Source: Actinomadura opuntiae (GTDB taxonomy: Bacteria > Actinomycetota > Actinomycetes > Streptosporangiales > Streptosporangiaceae). From it: a DNA stretch of 64,000 bases. Where the stretch lies: assembly GCF_030283205.1 (NCBI RefSeq), contig NZ_JASNWF010000011.1, forward strand, positions 124,001 to 188,000. The letters run 5' to 3'. A model generated the notes under the pieces. The model was not told where the DNA came from. It did no database searches and saw nothing but the letters and a program-made list of their open reading frames with translations. Both the position numbers and the translations under genes were made by a program. Shown piece by piece: positions 16,013-25,162 of this stretch; the first letter of the stretch is position 1; each line of letters starts with the position of its first letter.

Positions 16013-18727
16013 CTAGCCGGTGCGCAGGCGGACCGTTGCGATCTCCCAGGGCCGCAACGCGAGCGTGGTGGTGCCGTCGTGCACGTCGAGGGGCAGGCCG
16101 GGGCGTCCGCGCAGGTCGGCGCGGACGGCCTCGGTGAACGTCCCGCGCAGCACGGCGGTGGTGGGCTCGGTCGTCTGGGCGACCAGCCGGGTCTCGATCC
16201 AGCCGTCGCCGCGGGGGCGCAGCGAGGTCATGGCGACGCCGGGGCCGGTGATCGAGAGGCCGTCCCGCGCGGGCGGGGCGGGCGCGTCCGCCGGTCCGTA
16301 GCCGGTGGCGGTGAGCAGGTCGTGCCGGTACCGCTCGGCGGCATCGGTCACGTCGTGACCGGGCCGTTCGCCGCCGTACGGCATGATCGCCATCCCGACC
16401 GTCCGCTCGCCGCGCGACTGCGCGCCCGGGGTCGGCAGCTGCGGGCCGGCGGGCTGGTCGCGGTAGGCGTTGCGGTCGCGCGACAGGTAGCCGATCGAGC
16501 GCATCAACGTGAGGGCCAGCTCGCGTCCGCCGCCGGTGACCTCGTACTCGGTGACGTGCTCCAGCAGGACGGCGAGGCCGCCGGCGGCGACGAACCCGTT
16601 CGCGGGATAGGTCGGCACCGGCCGCTCCCCGAACCCGCCCTCGGCCGTCAGCCCGCGCTCCACGACCGCGAACTGGCCTTCGGCGAACGACGAGCCTGCC
16701 TGGCGTGGCAGCGACATGTGCAGGCGGACGCGATGGTCGGCGCAGCGGTTGTCGAAGGTGACGCGCAGCCGCAGGAACGGTTCGCCGGTGCGCAGCTCGG
16801 CGCGGGTGACGACGCTGACGTCCTCCTCCGCCGCGGACCGGGCGTCGCCCGCGACGTCGCCGGACGCGGGCCAGCGGTACGTCCGGACGATGTCGAGCGC
16901 GGCGACCAGCGGGCCGTCCCAGACCGGCTCCACCCGCACCGACACAGGGTCGCCGACGAGGCGGTCGGCGGCGGGCGGGGCGTAGTTGTAGGAGTCGCCG
17001 AGGTCGCCGCCGTCCATGATCCGCCCGACGCCCTCGACCACGCCGCCGCCGGATGTCCGGAGGCCGATCGTGCCGTCGTCGCGGATCTCGGCGCGCAGCA
17101 GCCCGTTGTCGAGGACGCGGCCGTCGGCTGTGACCGGGACGTCCGGGGCGGCGTCCGGACCTCCGGGGCGGACGGTCACCAGGCCCAGCGGCGGCGCATC
17201 GACGAGCGCGGCGACCTCGCGGCGCGGGTCGGCCAGGATCCGCACCCGCCACTCCCCTTCGGCGTCGCGCAGCGCCGCCCGCACGTCGCCGATGTCGAAC
17301 GGGGTGTCCGCGCGGGCCGTGACGTGGAAGGTGAGGGTGCGGTCGTCCCGCGATACCGACCAGTCGCGGATCTCCTGCCCGAACAGCACCCGCCCGTACA
17401 CCCGCTCCAGCAGGACGGGCAGGGCGGACGCGGGATGGACGGCGTCGTCCAGCACGGTCGGCGCGGTCTCGAGCACCTGGACCGGCACCGGGCGCCCGTC
17501 GCCCGTTGCCAGGCCCGCTCCGCCGTCGCCTGGGACGTCGAGGAACACCAGGCCCGTCCGGGCGTGCGGCGTCGGGTTGAAGGCCAGGTGCGCGCCGAGC
17601 GGGACGGCGGCGGCGCGCTCGGCGGTGACCAGGTCGCAGACGGCCCGTCCGAGCTGCTCGGCCTCGGCCATCCGGGCGGCGACCTGCTCGGCGGTCTCGT
17701 CGCTGCCGCAGCCGGTGACCGAGTCGTGGCAGCTGACCTCGATGAGCCGACGCCAGGCCAGGTCGAGGAACCGCTGCGCGTCGCCGGTGTACCAGAGCGC
17801 GGCGAGCGGCTCGGCGTAGCGCTCGACGAGCCGCTCGGCGCGTCCCATCAGCTGCTTCAGCCGCGGGCGGACCGAGATCACGCCGGGCAGGATGTTGGCG
17901 CGGGCGTGCGAGCGCAGCTCCCCCTGCACGCGCGGGAGGCCGCCGCTGGACGGGTCCTGGGCGGCGAAGTACCCGGCGAGGGTGTCCAGGCGCATGTCGG
18001 CGCCGGCGCCGCCGATCCGGTCGGCGAGGTCGGCGGCGGGCGCGGTGTGGTCGGCGCCGTACATCGCCAGCAGGGCCCCGCCGTCCGGGTACCAGGGGCT
18101 CATCGCCTCGGCGAACCCGGCGGCGCGGCCGGGCAGCAGCGACGCGCCGTCGCCGAAGTCCTCGAACATCGACGCGGCGTTGCCGTAGCCGCCCTCGGGC
18201 AGGTACTGGGTGCGGACCGCGGTGCCGTCCGGCGCCTCCCACGCGAACGACCGGGTGCGGACCCGGTCGGGGACGCCGCGCCACACGCACGCGTGCTCGA
18301 TCCCGGCGAGCCGGAGGATCTGCGGCGTCTGCGCGCAATGTCCGAACTGGTCGGGGAGGTAGCCGACCATCATCGCCGCGCCCAGCTCGTCGGCGCGGCG
18401 CATCCCGAGCTCGAGGTTGCGGACGATGTTCTCCCCCGAGCACAGGAACTCGTCGTGCAGGATCTGCCAGGGGCCGACGGCCAGCCGCCCGTCCCGCACC
18501 AGCGCGGCGACGCGTTCGCGGCGTTCCGGACGGATCTCCAGGTAGTCGTCGACGGCGGCCATCTGGCCGTCGAGGGTGAAGCGCCAGCGCGGGTCGGCCT
18601 CCATGCGGTCGACGACGCCGTCCATCAGCGACACCAGCCGCAGCCGGAACCGCTGGAACGGCAGGTACCACTCGCGGTCCCAGTGGGTGTGGGGCACGAC
18701 GACGATCTCGGCGGGGTTCAGCCGCAC
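16013..18727 (-). CDS. Alpha-mannosidase, glycoside hydrolase family 38
   Basis: A 904-residue GH38 enzyme that releases alpha-mannosyl residues using a zinc ion. The N-terminal catalytic domain has the zinc motif PHTHWDREWY (His13, His15, Asp17) and the nucleophile loop LPDQFGHCAQ (Asp126); a conserved helix with HDSVTGCG follows in the middle domain. The rest is the beta-sandwich C-terminal region (FLRLRVTFDN, RVRLHMSLP). No signal peptide is seen, so it acts inside the cell. The GTG at 18,727 overlaps the upstream PHP gene by 10 bases. It is the last gene of a sugar-uptake operon, so I infer it trims imported mannosides. Confidence 0.9.
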   Translation of the reverse strand: MRLNPAEIVVVPHTHWDREWYLPFQRFRLRLVSLMDGVVDRMEADPRWRFTLDGQMAAVDDYLEIRPERRERVAALVRDGRLAVGPWQILHDEFLCSGENIVRNLELGMRRADELGAAMMVGYLPDQFGHCAQTPQILRLAGIEHACVWRGVPDRVRTRSFAWEAPDGTAVRTQYLPEGGYGNAASMFEDFGDGASLLPGRAAGFAEAMSPWYPDGGALLAMYGADHTAPAADLADRIGGAGADMRLDTLAGYFAAQDPSSGGLPRVQGELRSHARANILPGVISVRPRLKQLMGRAERLVERYAEPLAALWYTGDAQRFLDLAWRRLIEVSCHDSVTGCGSDETAEQVAARMAEAEQLGRAVCDLVTAERAAAVPLGAHLAFNPTPHARTGLVFLDVPGDGGAGLATGDGRPVPVQVLETAPTVLDDAVHPASALPVLLERVYGRVLFGQEIRDWSVSRDDRTLTFHVTARADTPFDIGDVRAALRDAEGEWRVRILADPRREVAALVDAPPLGLVTVRPGGPDAAPDVPVTADGRVLDNGLLRAEIRDDGTIGLRTSGGGVVEGVGRIMDGGDLGDSYNYAPPAADRLVGDPVSVRVEPVWDGPLVAALDIVRTYRWPASGDVAGDARSAAEEDVSVVTRAELRTGEPFLRLRVTFDNRCADHRVRLHMSLPRQAGSSFAEGQFAVVERGLTAEGGFGERPVPTYPANGFVAAGGLAVLLEHVTEYEVTGGGRELALTLMRSIGYLSRDRNAYRDQPAGPQLPTPGAQSRGERTVGMAIMPYGGERPGHDVTDAAERYRHDLLTATGYGPADAPAPPARDGLSITGPGVAMTSLRPRGDGWIETRLVAQTTEPTTAVLRGTFTEAVRADLRGRPGLPLDVHDGTTTLALRPWEIATVRLRTG

Positions 18728-19917
18728 AGTGCGATCACCTCGTTCTCGTGGGTCTCCAGGCGGTGCGTCCCCGGCCCCTCCGCCGGGATCCGGACCTTGT
18801 CGCCGCGGACGGCGAGGCGCCGCCCGTCCGGCCGGATCAGGACGGTGCCGTCGGCGTCCAGCGCGATCAACTCGTCCTCGACGCGCAGCAGGACGGGGGC
18901 GTCCGGGCCCGCCGCGATCGCCACCCGCCCGGCGGCGAGGGCGTCCAGGACCCGGTCGTCCTCGGTGAGCGCCCAGGTGACCGGCTCGCCGAGGTTCTTG
19001 AACTGCGCGGGGTCGTGGAAGTCGCTGCCGCCGAGCGGGACGACTCCGGTGGGCCGCCACACGTCCGCCCAGGCCAGCGGCGCGCCCCAGCGCCGGTCCC
19101 ACCAGGACGAGTGCCAGATCTCGGCGAACCCCGGCCGCGACTCGGGCGGCAGCGGGCGGCGCCACGCGCAGTCGCCGCTGAGCGGATGGTTGATCGACAT
19201 CAGCCCGCCGCGCGCCTGCGCGAACGCCGCCCAGTCGGCGCTCGGGCGGCGGAAGTCGACCCAGCCGGTGTCGCCGAACACGTTGGCGTGCCCGAGGTCG
19301 GTGGTGACCTCCTGGCCGGGCAGCAGCAGGACGCCCGCGTGCGCGCCGGCGGCGGGCAGTTCGGGGTGGTGGCTGACGGTGTTGTGGTCGGTGACGGCGA
19401 GGTAGTCCAGCCCGCGCGACGCGGCGAGGCAGGCCAGCTCGTGGACGGTGAGCGTCCCGTCGCTGTGCACGGTGTGGGAGTGCAGGTCGCCGGCGAGCCA
19501 CCGCATCCCGGACGGGGCGGGCAGATCCCGGCGCGGCGGGCGTTCGGGGCGGGGCGGCGGCGCCGGGGCCTCCGGACGCGGCGGCAGCGACGACGAGGTG
19601 GTCACAGTGACCTCGTAGGGCACGCCGTCGGGCGGGATCCGGTGCAGGCCGAGCCAGACGTGCCAGGTGCCCGGTTCCAGCTCGCCCGGCAGGTAGCCGG
19701 GCGTCGCCCAGTCCGCGGCGACCGTGTACGCGCGGCGGGCGCCGCCCGACCAGCCGCGGAACCCGCCGGGCCCGGCGCAGCCGAGGTCGATGACGCCGCC
19801 GTCGAACGACAGCTCCACCGTGACCGCCGCCGTGCCGGGCGGCACGTCGAACGGCAGTTCCCGCAGGCCCTGTTCGAGGCGGTCCTCCAGAGTCCATCTC
19901 CCCCGATGAACGGTCAT
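18718..19917 (-). CDS. CehA/McbA-type PHP-domain metallohydrolase
   Basis: A 399-residue protein. Residues 1-110 look like a small beta-sandwich domain (AAVTVELSFDGG, GTWHVWLGLHRIP), linked by a proline-rich segment (about 111-135) to a PHP domain starting GDLHSHTVHSDGT (His146, His148) with LAVTDHNTVSHH and GQEVTT. PHP proteins are metal-dependent phosphoesterases or hydrolases. Here the operon context suggests action on a sugar phosphate or glycan derivative, but the reaction is not known. The start overlaps the ATPase stop as ATGA (19,914-19,917), so translation is probably coupled. Confidence 0.82.
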   Translation of the reverse strand: MTVHRGRWTLEDRLEQGLRELPFDVPPGTAAVTVELSFDGGVIDLGCAGPGGFRGWSGGARRAYTVAADWATPGYLPGELEPGTWHVWLGLHRIPPDGVPYEVTVTTSSSLPPRPEAPAPPPRPERPPRRDLPAPSGMRWLAGDLHSHTVHSDGTLTVHELACLAASRGLDYLAVTDHNTVSHHPELPAAGAHAGVLLLPGQEVTTDLGHANVFGDTGWVDFRRPSADWAAFAQARGGLMSINHPLSGDCAWRRPLPPESRPGFAEIWHSSWWDRRWGAPLAWADVWRPTGVVPLGGSDFHDPAQFKNLGEPVTWALTEDDRVLDALAAGRVAIAAGPDAPVLLRVEDELIALDADGTVLIRPDGRRLAVRGDKVRIPAEGPGTHRLETHENEVIALCG

Positions 19918-21041
19918 CCGCTGTCCTTCCCGGTCGGGGCCATCCTCGGTTCCGGCGCGCCGGGCCTGTCCGCCGCGGTCACCAGCTCGCCGTCGCGGTA
20001 CAGCAGGACGCGGCCGGGCCGGGGCAGCGCCCAGCCCTCGTCACCGGGCTCGGGCTCGCACCCCTCCCCCACGACGACGTGCAACGGCTCGCCCTCCACG
20101 TCCAGCGTCACCAGGGCGCTGCCGCCCAGGTGCTCGACCACCGACACGCGCCCGGCGAACGCGCCGTCGACCGGGTGGTCGCTGTAGTCGAGATATTCGG
20201 GTCGTACCCCGCAGACGATCTCCTCCCCCACCGACAGGGCCACGCGCGGCTCGTCCGGCAGGGGCAGGGCGGCGCCGGCCGCGACGACGCGCCCTTCCTC
20301 GACGCGTGCGGGCAGCAGGTTCATAGGGGTCGATCCGATGAACGACGCGACGAACAGGTTCGCGGGGCGCCGGAACACCTCTGTGGGCGTGCCGAGCTGC
20401 CGGATGCGCCCCTTCTCCATGACGGCGATCCGGTCGGCGAGCGCGAGCGCCTCCGCCTGGTCGTGGGTGACGAAGACGGTCGTCACGGCCAGTTCCTTCT
20501 GCAGCCGCTTGAGGAACGTGCGGGCCTCCAGGCGCAGCCGCGCGTCGAGGTTGGACAGCGGCTCGTCCAGCAGGAAGATCCGCGGTTCGGCGACCAGGGC
20601 GCGGGCCAGCGCGACGCGCTGCTGCTGCCCGCCCGACAGCTCGCCGGGACGCCGCTTCCCCAGCCCGTCCAGGCCCAGGTACCGGGCCGCCTCGGCGGCG
20701 CGGGCGTGCCGGTCGGCCTTGCTCCGCTTCTTGATCTTCAGCGGGTAGGCGATGTTGTCCAGGACGCTCATGTGCGGGAAGAGCGCGTAGTCCTGGAACA
20801 CCATGCCGACGTCGCGGCGGCCGGGCGGCAGCCGGGTGACGTCGGTGCCGCCGAGCGCGATCGTCCCGGACGTCGCGGTCTCCAGCCCCGCGACGGTCCG
20901 CAGCAGCGTGGTCTTCCCGCAGCCGGACGGGCCGAGCAGCGCGAAGAACTCGCCGTCCGCCACGTCGAGGCCGAGCGCGTCCAGGGCCCGCACGCCGCCC
21001 GGATAGACCTTGGTCAGCTCCCGAATGGTGATGGCCGCCAT
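19914..21041 (-). CDS. ABC transporter ATPase, MsmK/UgpC-type
   Basis: A 375-residue nucleotide-binding subunit for carbohydrate import. Walker A is GPSGCGKTT (about 37-45), the Q-loop is FQDYALFP, the signature is LSGGQQQR (134-141) and Walker B is IFLLDEP with the following D-loop SNLD. The C-terminal ~130 residues form the OB-fold regulatory (TOBE) domain typical of MalK/MsmK/UgpC, with VRPEYLDY. Its ATG shares one base with the upstream permease stop (TGATG). Confidence 0.9.
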   Translation of the reverse strand: MAAITIRELTKVYPGGVRALDALGLDVADGEFFALLGPSGCGKTTLLRTVAGLETATSGTIALGGTDVTRLPPGRRDVGMVFQDYALFPHMSVLDNIAYPLKIKKRSKADRHARAAEAARYLGLDGLGKRRPGELSGGQQQRVALARALVAEPRIFLLDEPLSNLDARLRLEARTFLKRLQKELAVTTVFVTHDQAEALALADRIAVMEKGRIRQLGTPTEVFRRPANLFVASFIGSTPMNLLPARVEEGRVVAAGAALPLPDEPRVALSVGEEIVCGVRPEYLDYSDHPVDGAFAGRVSVVEHLGGSALVTLDVEGEPLHVVVGEGCEPEPGDEGWALPRPGRVLLYRDGELVTAADRPGAPEPRMAPTGKDSG

Positions 21042-21868
21042 CAGCGCTTGATCCCTCCGTGGAAGCGGAACCCGTACCGGCGGCTCACGAACAGGTACAT
21101 GACCACGACCGGCAGGGAGTACAGCAGCGAGAACGTGGAGATCAGGGGCAGGTCGGGCTGCCCGCCCTCGGTGTAGAACGTGTACATGATCACGGACGCG
21201 GGCGCCTTGTCCGGGTTGCGGAGCAGCAGGAACGGCATCAGGAAGTCGCCCCACACCTGCGCGACCGTCCACACCCCGACCGTGGCGAGGCCGGGACGGA
21301 TCACCGGGACGACCACGTGCCGCAGGATCTGCAGCGGCGACGCCCCGAACACCCGCGCGGCCTCCTCGTAGGACGTGGGCGTCGAGTCCGTGAAGTCCTT
21401 GAGCAGGAAGATCGCGGCCGGGAGCAGCCCGCCGGTGAGCACGAGGACCACGCCGAGCCGCGAGTCGATCAGGTGCAGGTTGAAGGCCAGCAGGAAGATC
21501 GGCACCATCGCCGCCGTCCCGGTGATGATGGACGACAGCAGGAGCAGGACGTACAGCAGCGCGTCCCGTCCCGGCACCCGGACGCGGCTCAGCGCGTACG
21601 CCGCGAGCGCCGCGCAGCCGACCACGAGCAGCGCCGTCCCGGCGGCGAGCAGCACCGAGTTGCGCATCGATTCCAGCGCGTACGGGTTGTCCATGAGGAC
21701 CTTGAAGTTGTGCAGGGTGAAGTCGGGCAGCGACGCCGCGATGCCGGGGTTCGCGTCGAACGGGGTGAACGCCAGCCACAGCAGCGGCAGAGCGAAGAAG
21801 CCGAGGACGGCCGACACGAACGTCGCCAGCCCGATCCTCCGCAGCGTCTCGCGGACGACCGTGTTCAC
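21041..21868 (-). CDS. ABC sugar permease (MalG/MsmG-type)
   Basis: A 275-residue inner-membrane permease with six predicted helices. The family EAA loop is SYEEAARVFGASPLQILRHV (20 residues), which docks on the ATPase, and the C-terminus ends with YLFVSRRYGFRF. The GTG start at 21,868 overlaps the preceding permease stop as GTGA. The longer open frame upstream lies in the other permease gene and is not used. Substrate class is inferred from the binding protein and the mannosidase. Confidence 0.88.
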   Translation of the reverse strand: MNTVVRETLRRIGLATFVSAVLGFFALPLLWLAFTPFDANPGIAASLPDFTLHNFKVLMDNPYALESMRNSVLLAAGTALLVVGCAALAAYALSRVRVPGRDALLYVLLLLSSIITGTAAMVPIFLLAFNLHLIDSRLGVVLVLTGGLLPAAIFLLKDFTDSTPTSYEEAARVFGASPLQILRHVVVPVIRPGLATVGVWTVAQVWGDFLMPFLLLRNPDKAPASVIMYTFYTEGGQPDLPLISTFSLLYSLPVVVMYLFVSRRYGFRFHGGIKR

Positions 21869-22827
21869 GCCGCCACCGCCTCTCGCGACTCGCGGCGGCC
21901 CCGCTCGCGCAGCGCGCGCAGGTACACCAGCGCGATCACCAGGTTGATCACGATCATGACGAGCGAGATGGCGGCGCCGAAGCCGAGCCGGCCGTCGCCG
22001 AGCGCGGTCCGGTACACGTACACCGACATGATCTCCGACCGCCTGTCCGGCCCGCCGGCCGTGATCAGGAACGGGGTGAAGTCGTTGAACGTCCACAGGC
22101 TGATCAGCAGCAGGCTGGTCAGCACGTGCCCGCGGATGCGCGGGAACACCGCGTCCCGCAGCGTCTGGAGCGTGGACGCGCCGGCCAGCCGGGCCGTCTC
22201 CAGATGCGACGGTGGAACGTTCCCGAGGGCGGCGCCGTACAGCATCATCGAGAACGCGGTGCCGTGCCAGACGTTGAACACGATGACGCACGCCATCGGA
22301 TGGTCGATCAGCCAGGCCGTGCCGGGGGTGCCGAGCAGCGCGTTCAGCGTGCCGCCGTCGCGGTCCAGCAGCGCGATCCACAGGAACGCGATCACCGAGC
22401 CGGGCAGGATCCACGCCAGCAGCACCAGCGCCTCGACGACCCGCCGCACCAGCCCCTTGCGGTCGCGCATCACCCACGCGATCGCGAACCCGAGCAGCGT
22501 CTGCCCGATCACCGCCGAGCCGAGCACGAACTGCAGCGTCAGCCACAGCGAATGGTGGAAGTCGCCGTCGCCGAGCACGTCGCCGTAGTTGCGCGCGCCG
22601 ACGAACTTCGGGTCGCTGGCGGCGATCCCGGTCAGCCGGTAGTCGGTCGTGCCGAGGTAGAGCGTCCAGAGCGCCGGGAATACGAGGAACACCGCGACGA
22701 GGACCAGCGCGGGCGCGACGAACGCCGCCGCGCGCCCGCGTCCGAGCCCCGCCGCGTCCCCGCCGGCGGGCGCCGCGGCCGTGCCGCGGCGCGCCGCCTC
22801 ACCGGGTGGAGACGTGAGAGGGGCCAC
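21865..22827 (-). CDS. ABC sugar permease (MalF/MsmF-type)
   Basis: A 320-residue permease with a cytoplasmic N-terminus rich in Ala/Gly/Arg, then six helices starting FVAPALVLVAVFLVFPALW. The EAA loop reads PSHLETARLAGASTLQTLRD. The pair with the following permease is typical of the CUT1 carbohydrate importers. Its start lies 29 bases inside the end of the binding-protein gene, so all genes of this operon overlap. Confidence 0.88.
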   Translation of the reverse strand: MAPLTSPPGEAARRGTAAAPAGGDAAGLGRGRAAAFVAPALVLVAVFLVFPALWTLYLGTTDYRLTGIAASDPKFVGARNYGDVLGDGDFHHSLWLTLQFVLGSAVIGQTLLGFAIAWVMRDRKGLVRRVVEALVLLAWILPGSVIAFLWIALLDRDGGTLNALLGTPGTAWLIDHPMACVIVFNVWHGTAFSMMLYGAALGNVPPSHLETARLAGASTLQTLRDAVFPRIRGHVLTSLLLISLWTFNDFTPFLITAGGPDRRSEIMSVYVYRTALGDGRLGFGAAISLVMIVINLVIALVYLRALRERGRRESREAVAA

Positions 22828-24226
22828 CGACGATCCCTTCCAGCTTCTTGGTGTACTGCGCGGCGGCCTGCTCGGGGCCCTTGCCCGACACGACCGCCGC
22901 CGTCGCCTCCTGCAGCGCCGTCGACACCTGCGGGTAGACCGCCAGGCCGGGACGGTAGGAGGTGACCGGCAGGACCTTCTCGGAGACGAACGTCAGCAGC
23001 GGGTCGCCCGCGAGGATCTGCTTGTTCACGTCCGTCCGGGACGTGATCTCGGGCGTGCCCGCGGTGCGCGCCTTGACCATCTCCGCCGAGTTCATGAACG
23101 CCATGAACTCGAACGCCTGCTGCGGGTACTTGGTGTTCGGGTTCATCACGGTGAGCGGCCCGCCCGACATGCTCACGAACGACTGGCCGCGCACGCCCTT
23201 GCCCGGAGAGACCGCCGGGATCAGCGCGAACCCGACGTCGGAGTCGCGGGTCTTCATCTTCGCGACGCCGTCCTTGGGGTTCAGTACGTCGCGCCAGAGG
23301 TAGTCGCCCTCCGCCAGGACGCCGATCTTGCCGGCGGCGAACTCCTCGAACGACTTGTCGCGGCCCTTGGCCTCCTCCTGGAGCTTCGGATCGCCGAGGC
23401 CCTCGGAGCCGTAGATCTGCGCGTACAGGCCGAGGACGTTCTTCAGCGCCTGGCCGCCGCCGGTCCACTTGCCGTCCTGGTAGATCTGCGCGCCCGCGCC
23501 GGCCAGCAGCGGCAGGACGCCCTGCATGCTGGTGGCCTCGCCCATCGCGGTGCCCGCGTCCAACTGGATCGGGGTCACGCCGGGGAGCTTCTTGAGCGCG
23601 CGTCCGGCCGCGATGATGTCCTGCCAGCTCTTGGGCTGCCAGTCGGCGGGCAGGCCGGCCTCCGCGAACAGCTTCTTGTTGAAGTAGAGCAGGCGCCCGT
23701 CGGTGCCGGACGGGATCCCGTACTTCCTGCCGTCGAACAGCGCCAGCTGTTGGACCGATCCAGGGATCTGCGACCAGCCGTCCCAGGCGTCCGCCTTGAC
23801 GCCGACCTCCTCGCCGAGCGGCTTGATGTACCCGGCCTGGGCGAACTCGCCGAGCCAGATGCCGTCGATGTCCATGATGTCGGCGCCGGACCGCGACTTC
23901 AGGTCCAGCGCGAGCTTGGTCTTGTAGGCCTCGTCGTCCACGCCCTGCCCGCGGAAGGTCACCTTCGCGGTGATCCCCTTGGCCTTCTCGGCGGCGACGA
24001 ACTTCGGGATGACGGTGTTGGCGATCCACTCGGCCTCGCCGGCGTTCTTGCCGCCGGCGATGGCGTTCCGGGTGACGGTGAGGGTAAAGCTCTTGGCGTC
24101 CTTGCCCCGATTCGGATCGGTCGAGGATCCGCCGCCGCCGCAGCCGGCGAGCGCCGCGCCCGCCAGCACGAGTGCGGCCGCCGCGCCGATCCGCCTTCTG
24201 GAGAAGTCCCTACGGGAGATGACCAT
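22799..24226 (-). CDS. Sugar-binding lipoprotein of an ABC importer
   Basis: A 475-residue extracytoplasmic solute-binding protein (family 1). It starts MVISRRDFSRRRIGA, has a hydrophobic signal segment and a lipobox LAGAALAGC with the lipidated cysteine near residue 30, then a Gly/Ser linker. The body has the cluster-B folding pattern (GADIMDIDGIWLGEFAQAGY, YGIPSGTDGRLLYFNKKLF, EFMAFMNSAE). I choose the ATG at 24,226 because AGGAGG lies six bases upstream; the frame continues further upstream without support. As first gene of a six-gene operon, it defines the uptake specificity, which is probably an oligosaccharide or mannoside. Confidence 0.9.
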   Translation of the reverse strand: MVISRRDFSRRRIGAAAALVLAGAALAGCGGGGSSTDPNRGKDAKSFTLTVTRNAIAGGKNAGEAEWIANTVIPKFVAAEKAKGITAKVTFRGQGVDDEAYKTKLALDLKSRSGADIMDIDGIWLGEFAQAGYIKPLGEEVGVKADAWDGWSQIPGSVQQLALFDGRKYGIPSGTDGRLLYFNKKLFAEAGLPADWQPKSWQDIIAAGRALKKLPGVTPIQLDAGTAMGEATSMQGVLPLLAGAGAQIYQDGKWTGGGQALKNVLGLYAQIYGSEGLGDPKLQEEAKGRDKSFEEFAAGKIGVLAEGDYLWRDVLNPKDGVAKMKTRDSDVGFALIPAVSPGKGVRGQSFVSMSGGPLTVMNPNTKYPQQAFEFMAFMNSAEMVKARTAGTPEITSRTDVNKQILAGDPLLTFVSEKVLPVTSYRPGLAVYPQVSTALQEATAAVVSGKGPEQAAAQYTKKLEGIVGGPSHVSTR

Positions 24227-24307
24227 GGGTGACCTCCTACAAGCGTCACCACTTAACGTCACCGAAGAACGCGATCACGTAAAGACCCACGAGATCGTTT
24301 TCTTGGG

Positions 24308-25162
24308 TCAGGGATCCATCAGCTCGGCGGCGCGGGCTGCGAACGCCTCCATCGCCTTGGCGGTGATCGGCCCCGGGGCCTCGGAGAGGACGGTGCCGTC
24401 CACCGCCCGGATCGGCTGGATGTCGCGGGTCGTGGACGTCAGGAACGCCTCCTCCGCGCGGTACAGCTCCTCCAGCGGGAGGTCCTCCTCCTCGCCGCCG
24501 CACCACTCCAGCACCAGCGCCCGCGTCACCCCGGCCAGGCAGCCCGACGACAGCGGCGGCGTCACCAGCCGCCCGCCGCGGACGACGAACACGTTGCTGC
24601 CGGTGCCCTCGCACAGGTTCCCCGCGAGGTTGCCGAAGATCGCCTCGCCGCCGCCGCGCTCCTTGGCGTAGGCGAGCGCCAGCACGTTGTCGGCATACGA
24701 GGTCGTCTTCAGGCCGGCGAGCGCGCCGCGCTCGTTGCGCTGCCACGGCACCACGGTGACGTCGGCGGTGGCGGGGAACGGCGCCTGCTCGTCCACGATG
24801 ATCGACACCGTCGGGCCCGCGTCGCCGCGCGCCGAGCCCAGCGGCCCGGGGCCGCTCGTGCAGGTGATCCGGATCCGCGCCAGCGGCCACCTCGGCGCCG
24901 CCGCCAGCACCTCCAGCACGCCCTGCGCGAGCGCGTCGTGGTCGGGCTCGGGAAGGCCGAGGCCCGCCGCCGAGGCCGCCAGCCGCCGCAGGTGCCGGGT
25001 CAGCGCGAACGGCTCGCCGTGCGCCGCCTTCACCGTCTCGAAGATGCCGTCGCCGACCAGCATGCCGTGGTCGAACACCGACACCACGGCCCGCTCAGGG
25101 TCGACCAGCTCGCCGTTCAGCCAGATCCTGGCCCGCCCGCCCCCGTGGGCCTGCGCCGTCAC
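24308..25162 (-). CDS. pabC: Aminodeoxychorismate lyase (class IV PLP aminotransferase)
   Basis: A 284-residue fold-type IV PLP enzyme. The start RIWLNGELVDPE, the FETVKAAHGEPF block, the PLP lysine in LKTTSYADN (Lys152) and the cofactor loop EGTGSNVFVV are all present. With pabB immediately upstream, I infer the step that releases p-aminobenzoate and pyruvate from 4-amino-4-deoxychorismate in folate synthesis. A branched-chain or D-amino-acid aminotransferase is the alternative for the family. The ATG lies 68 bases inside pabB. Confidence 0.85.
   Translation of the reverse strand: MTAQAHGGGRARIWLNGELVDPERAVVSVFDHGMLVGDGIFETVKAAHGEPFALTRHLRRLAASAAGLGLPEPDHDALAQGVLEVLAAAPRWPLARIRITCTSGPGPLGSARGDAGPTVSIIVDEQAPFPATADVTVVPWQRNERGALAGLKTTSYADNVLALAYAKERGGGEAIFGNLAGNLCEGTGSNVFVVRGGRLVTPPLSSGCLAGVTRALVLEWCGGEEEDLPLEELYRAEEAFLTSTTRDIQPIRAVDGTVLSEAPGPITAKAMEAFAARAAELMDP

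Noticed and set aside
16079..19405. Plus-strand open frame of over 1,100 codons
   Set aside because: It lies opposite the alpha-mannosidase and PHP genes, is Arg/Gly/Ala/Val-rich with no recognisable domain, and is a typical high-GC shadow frame.
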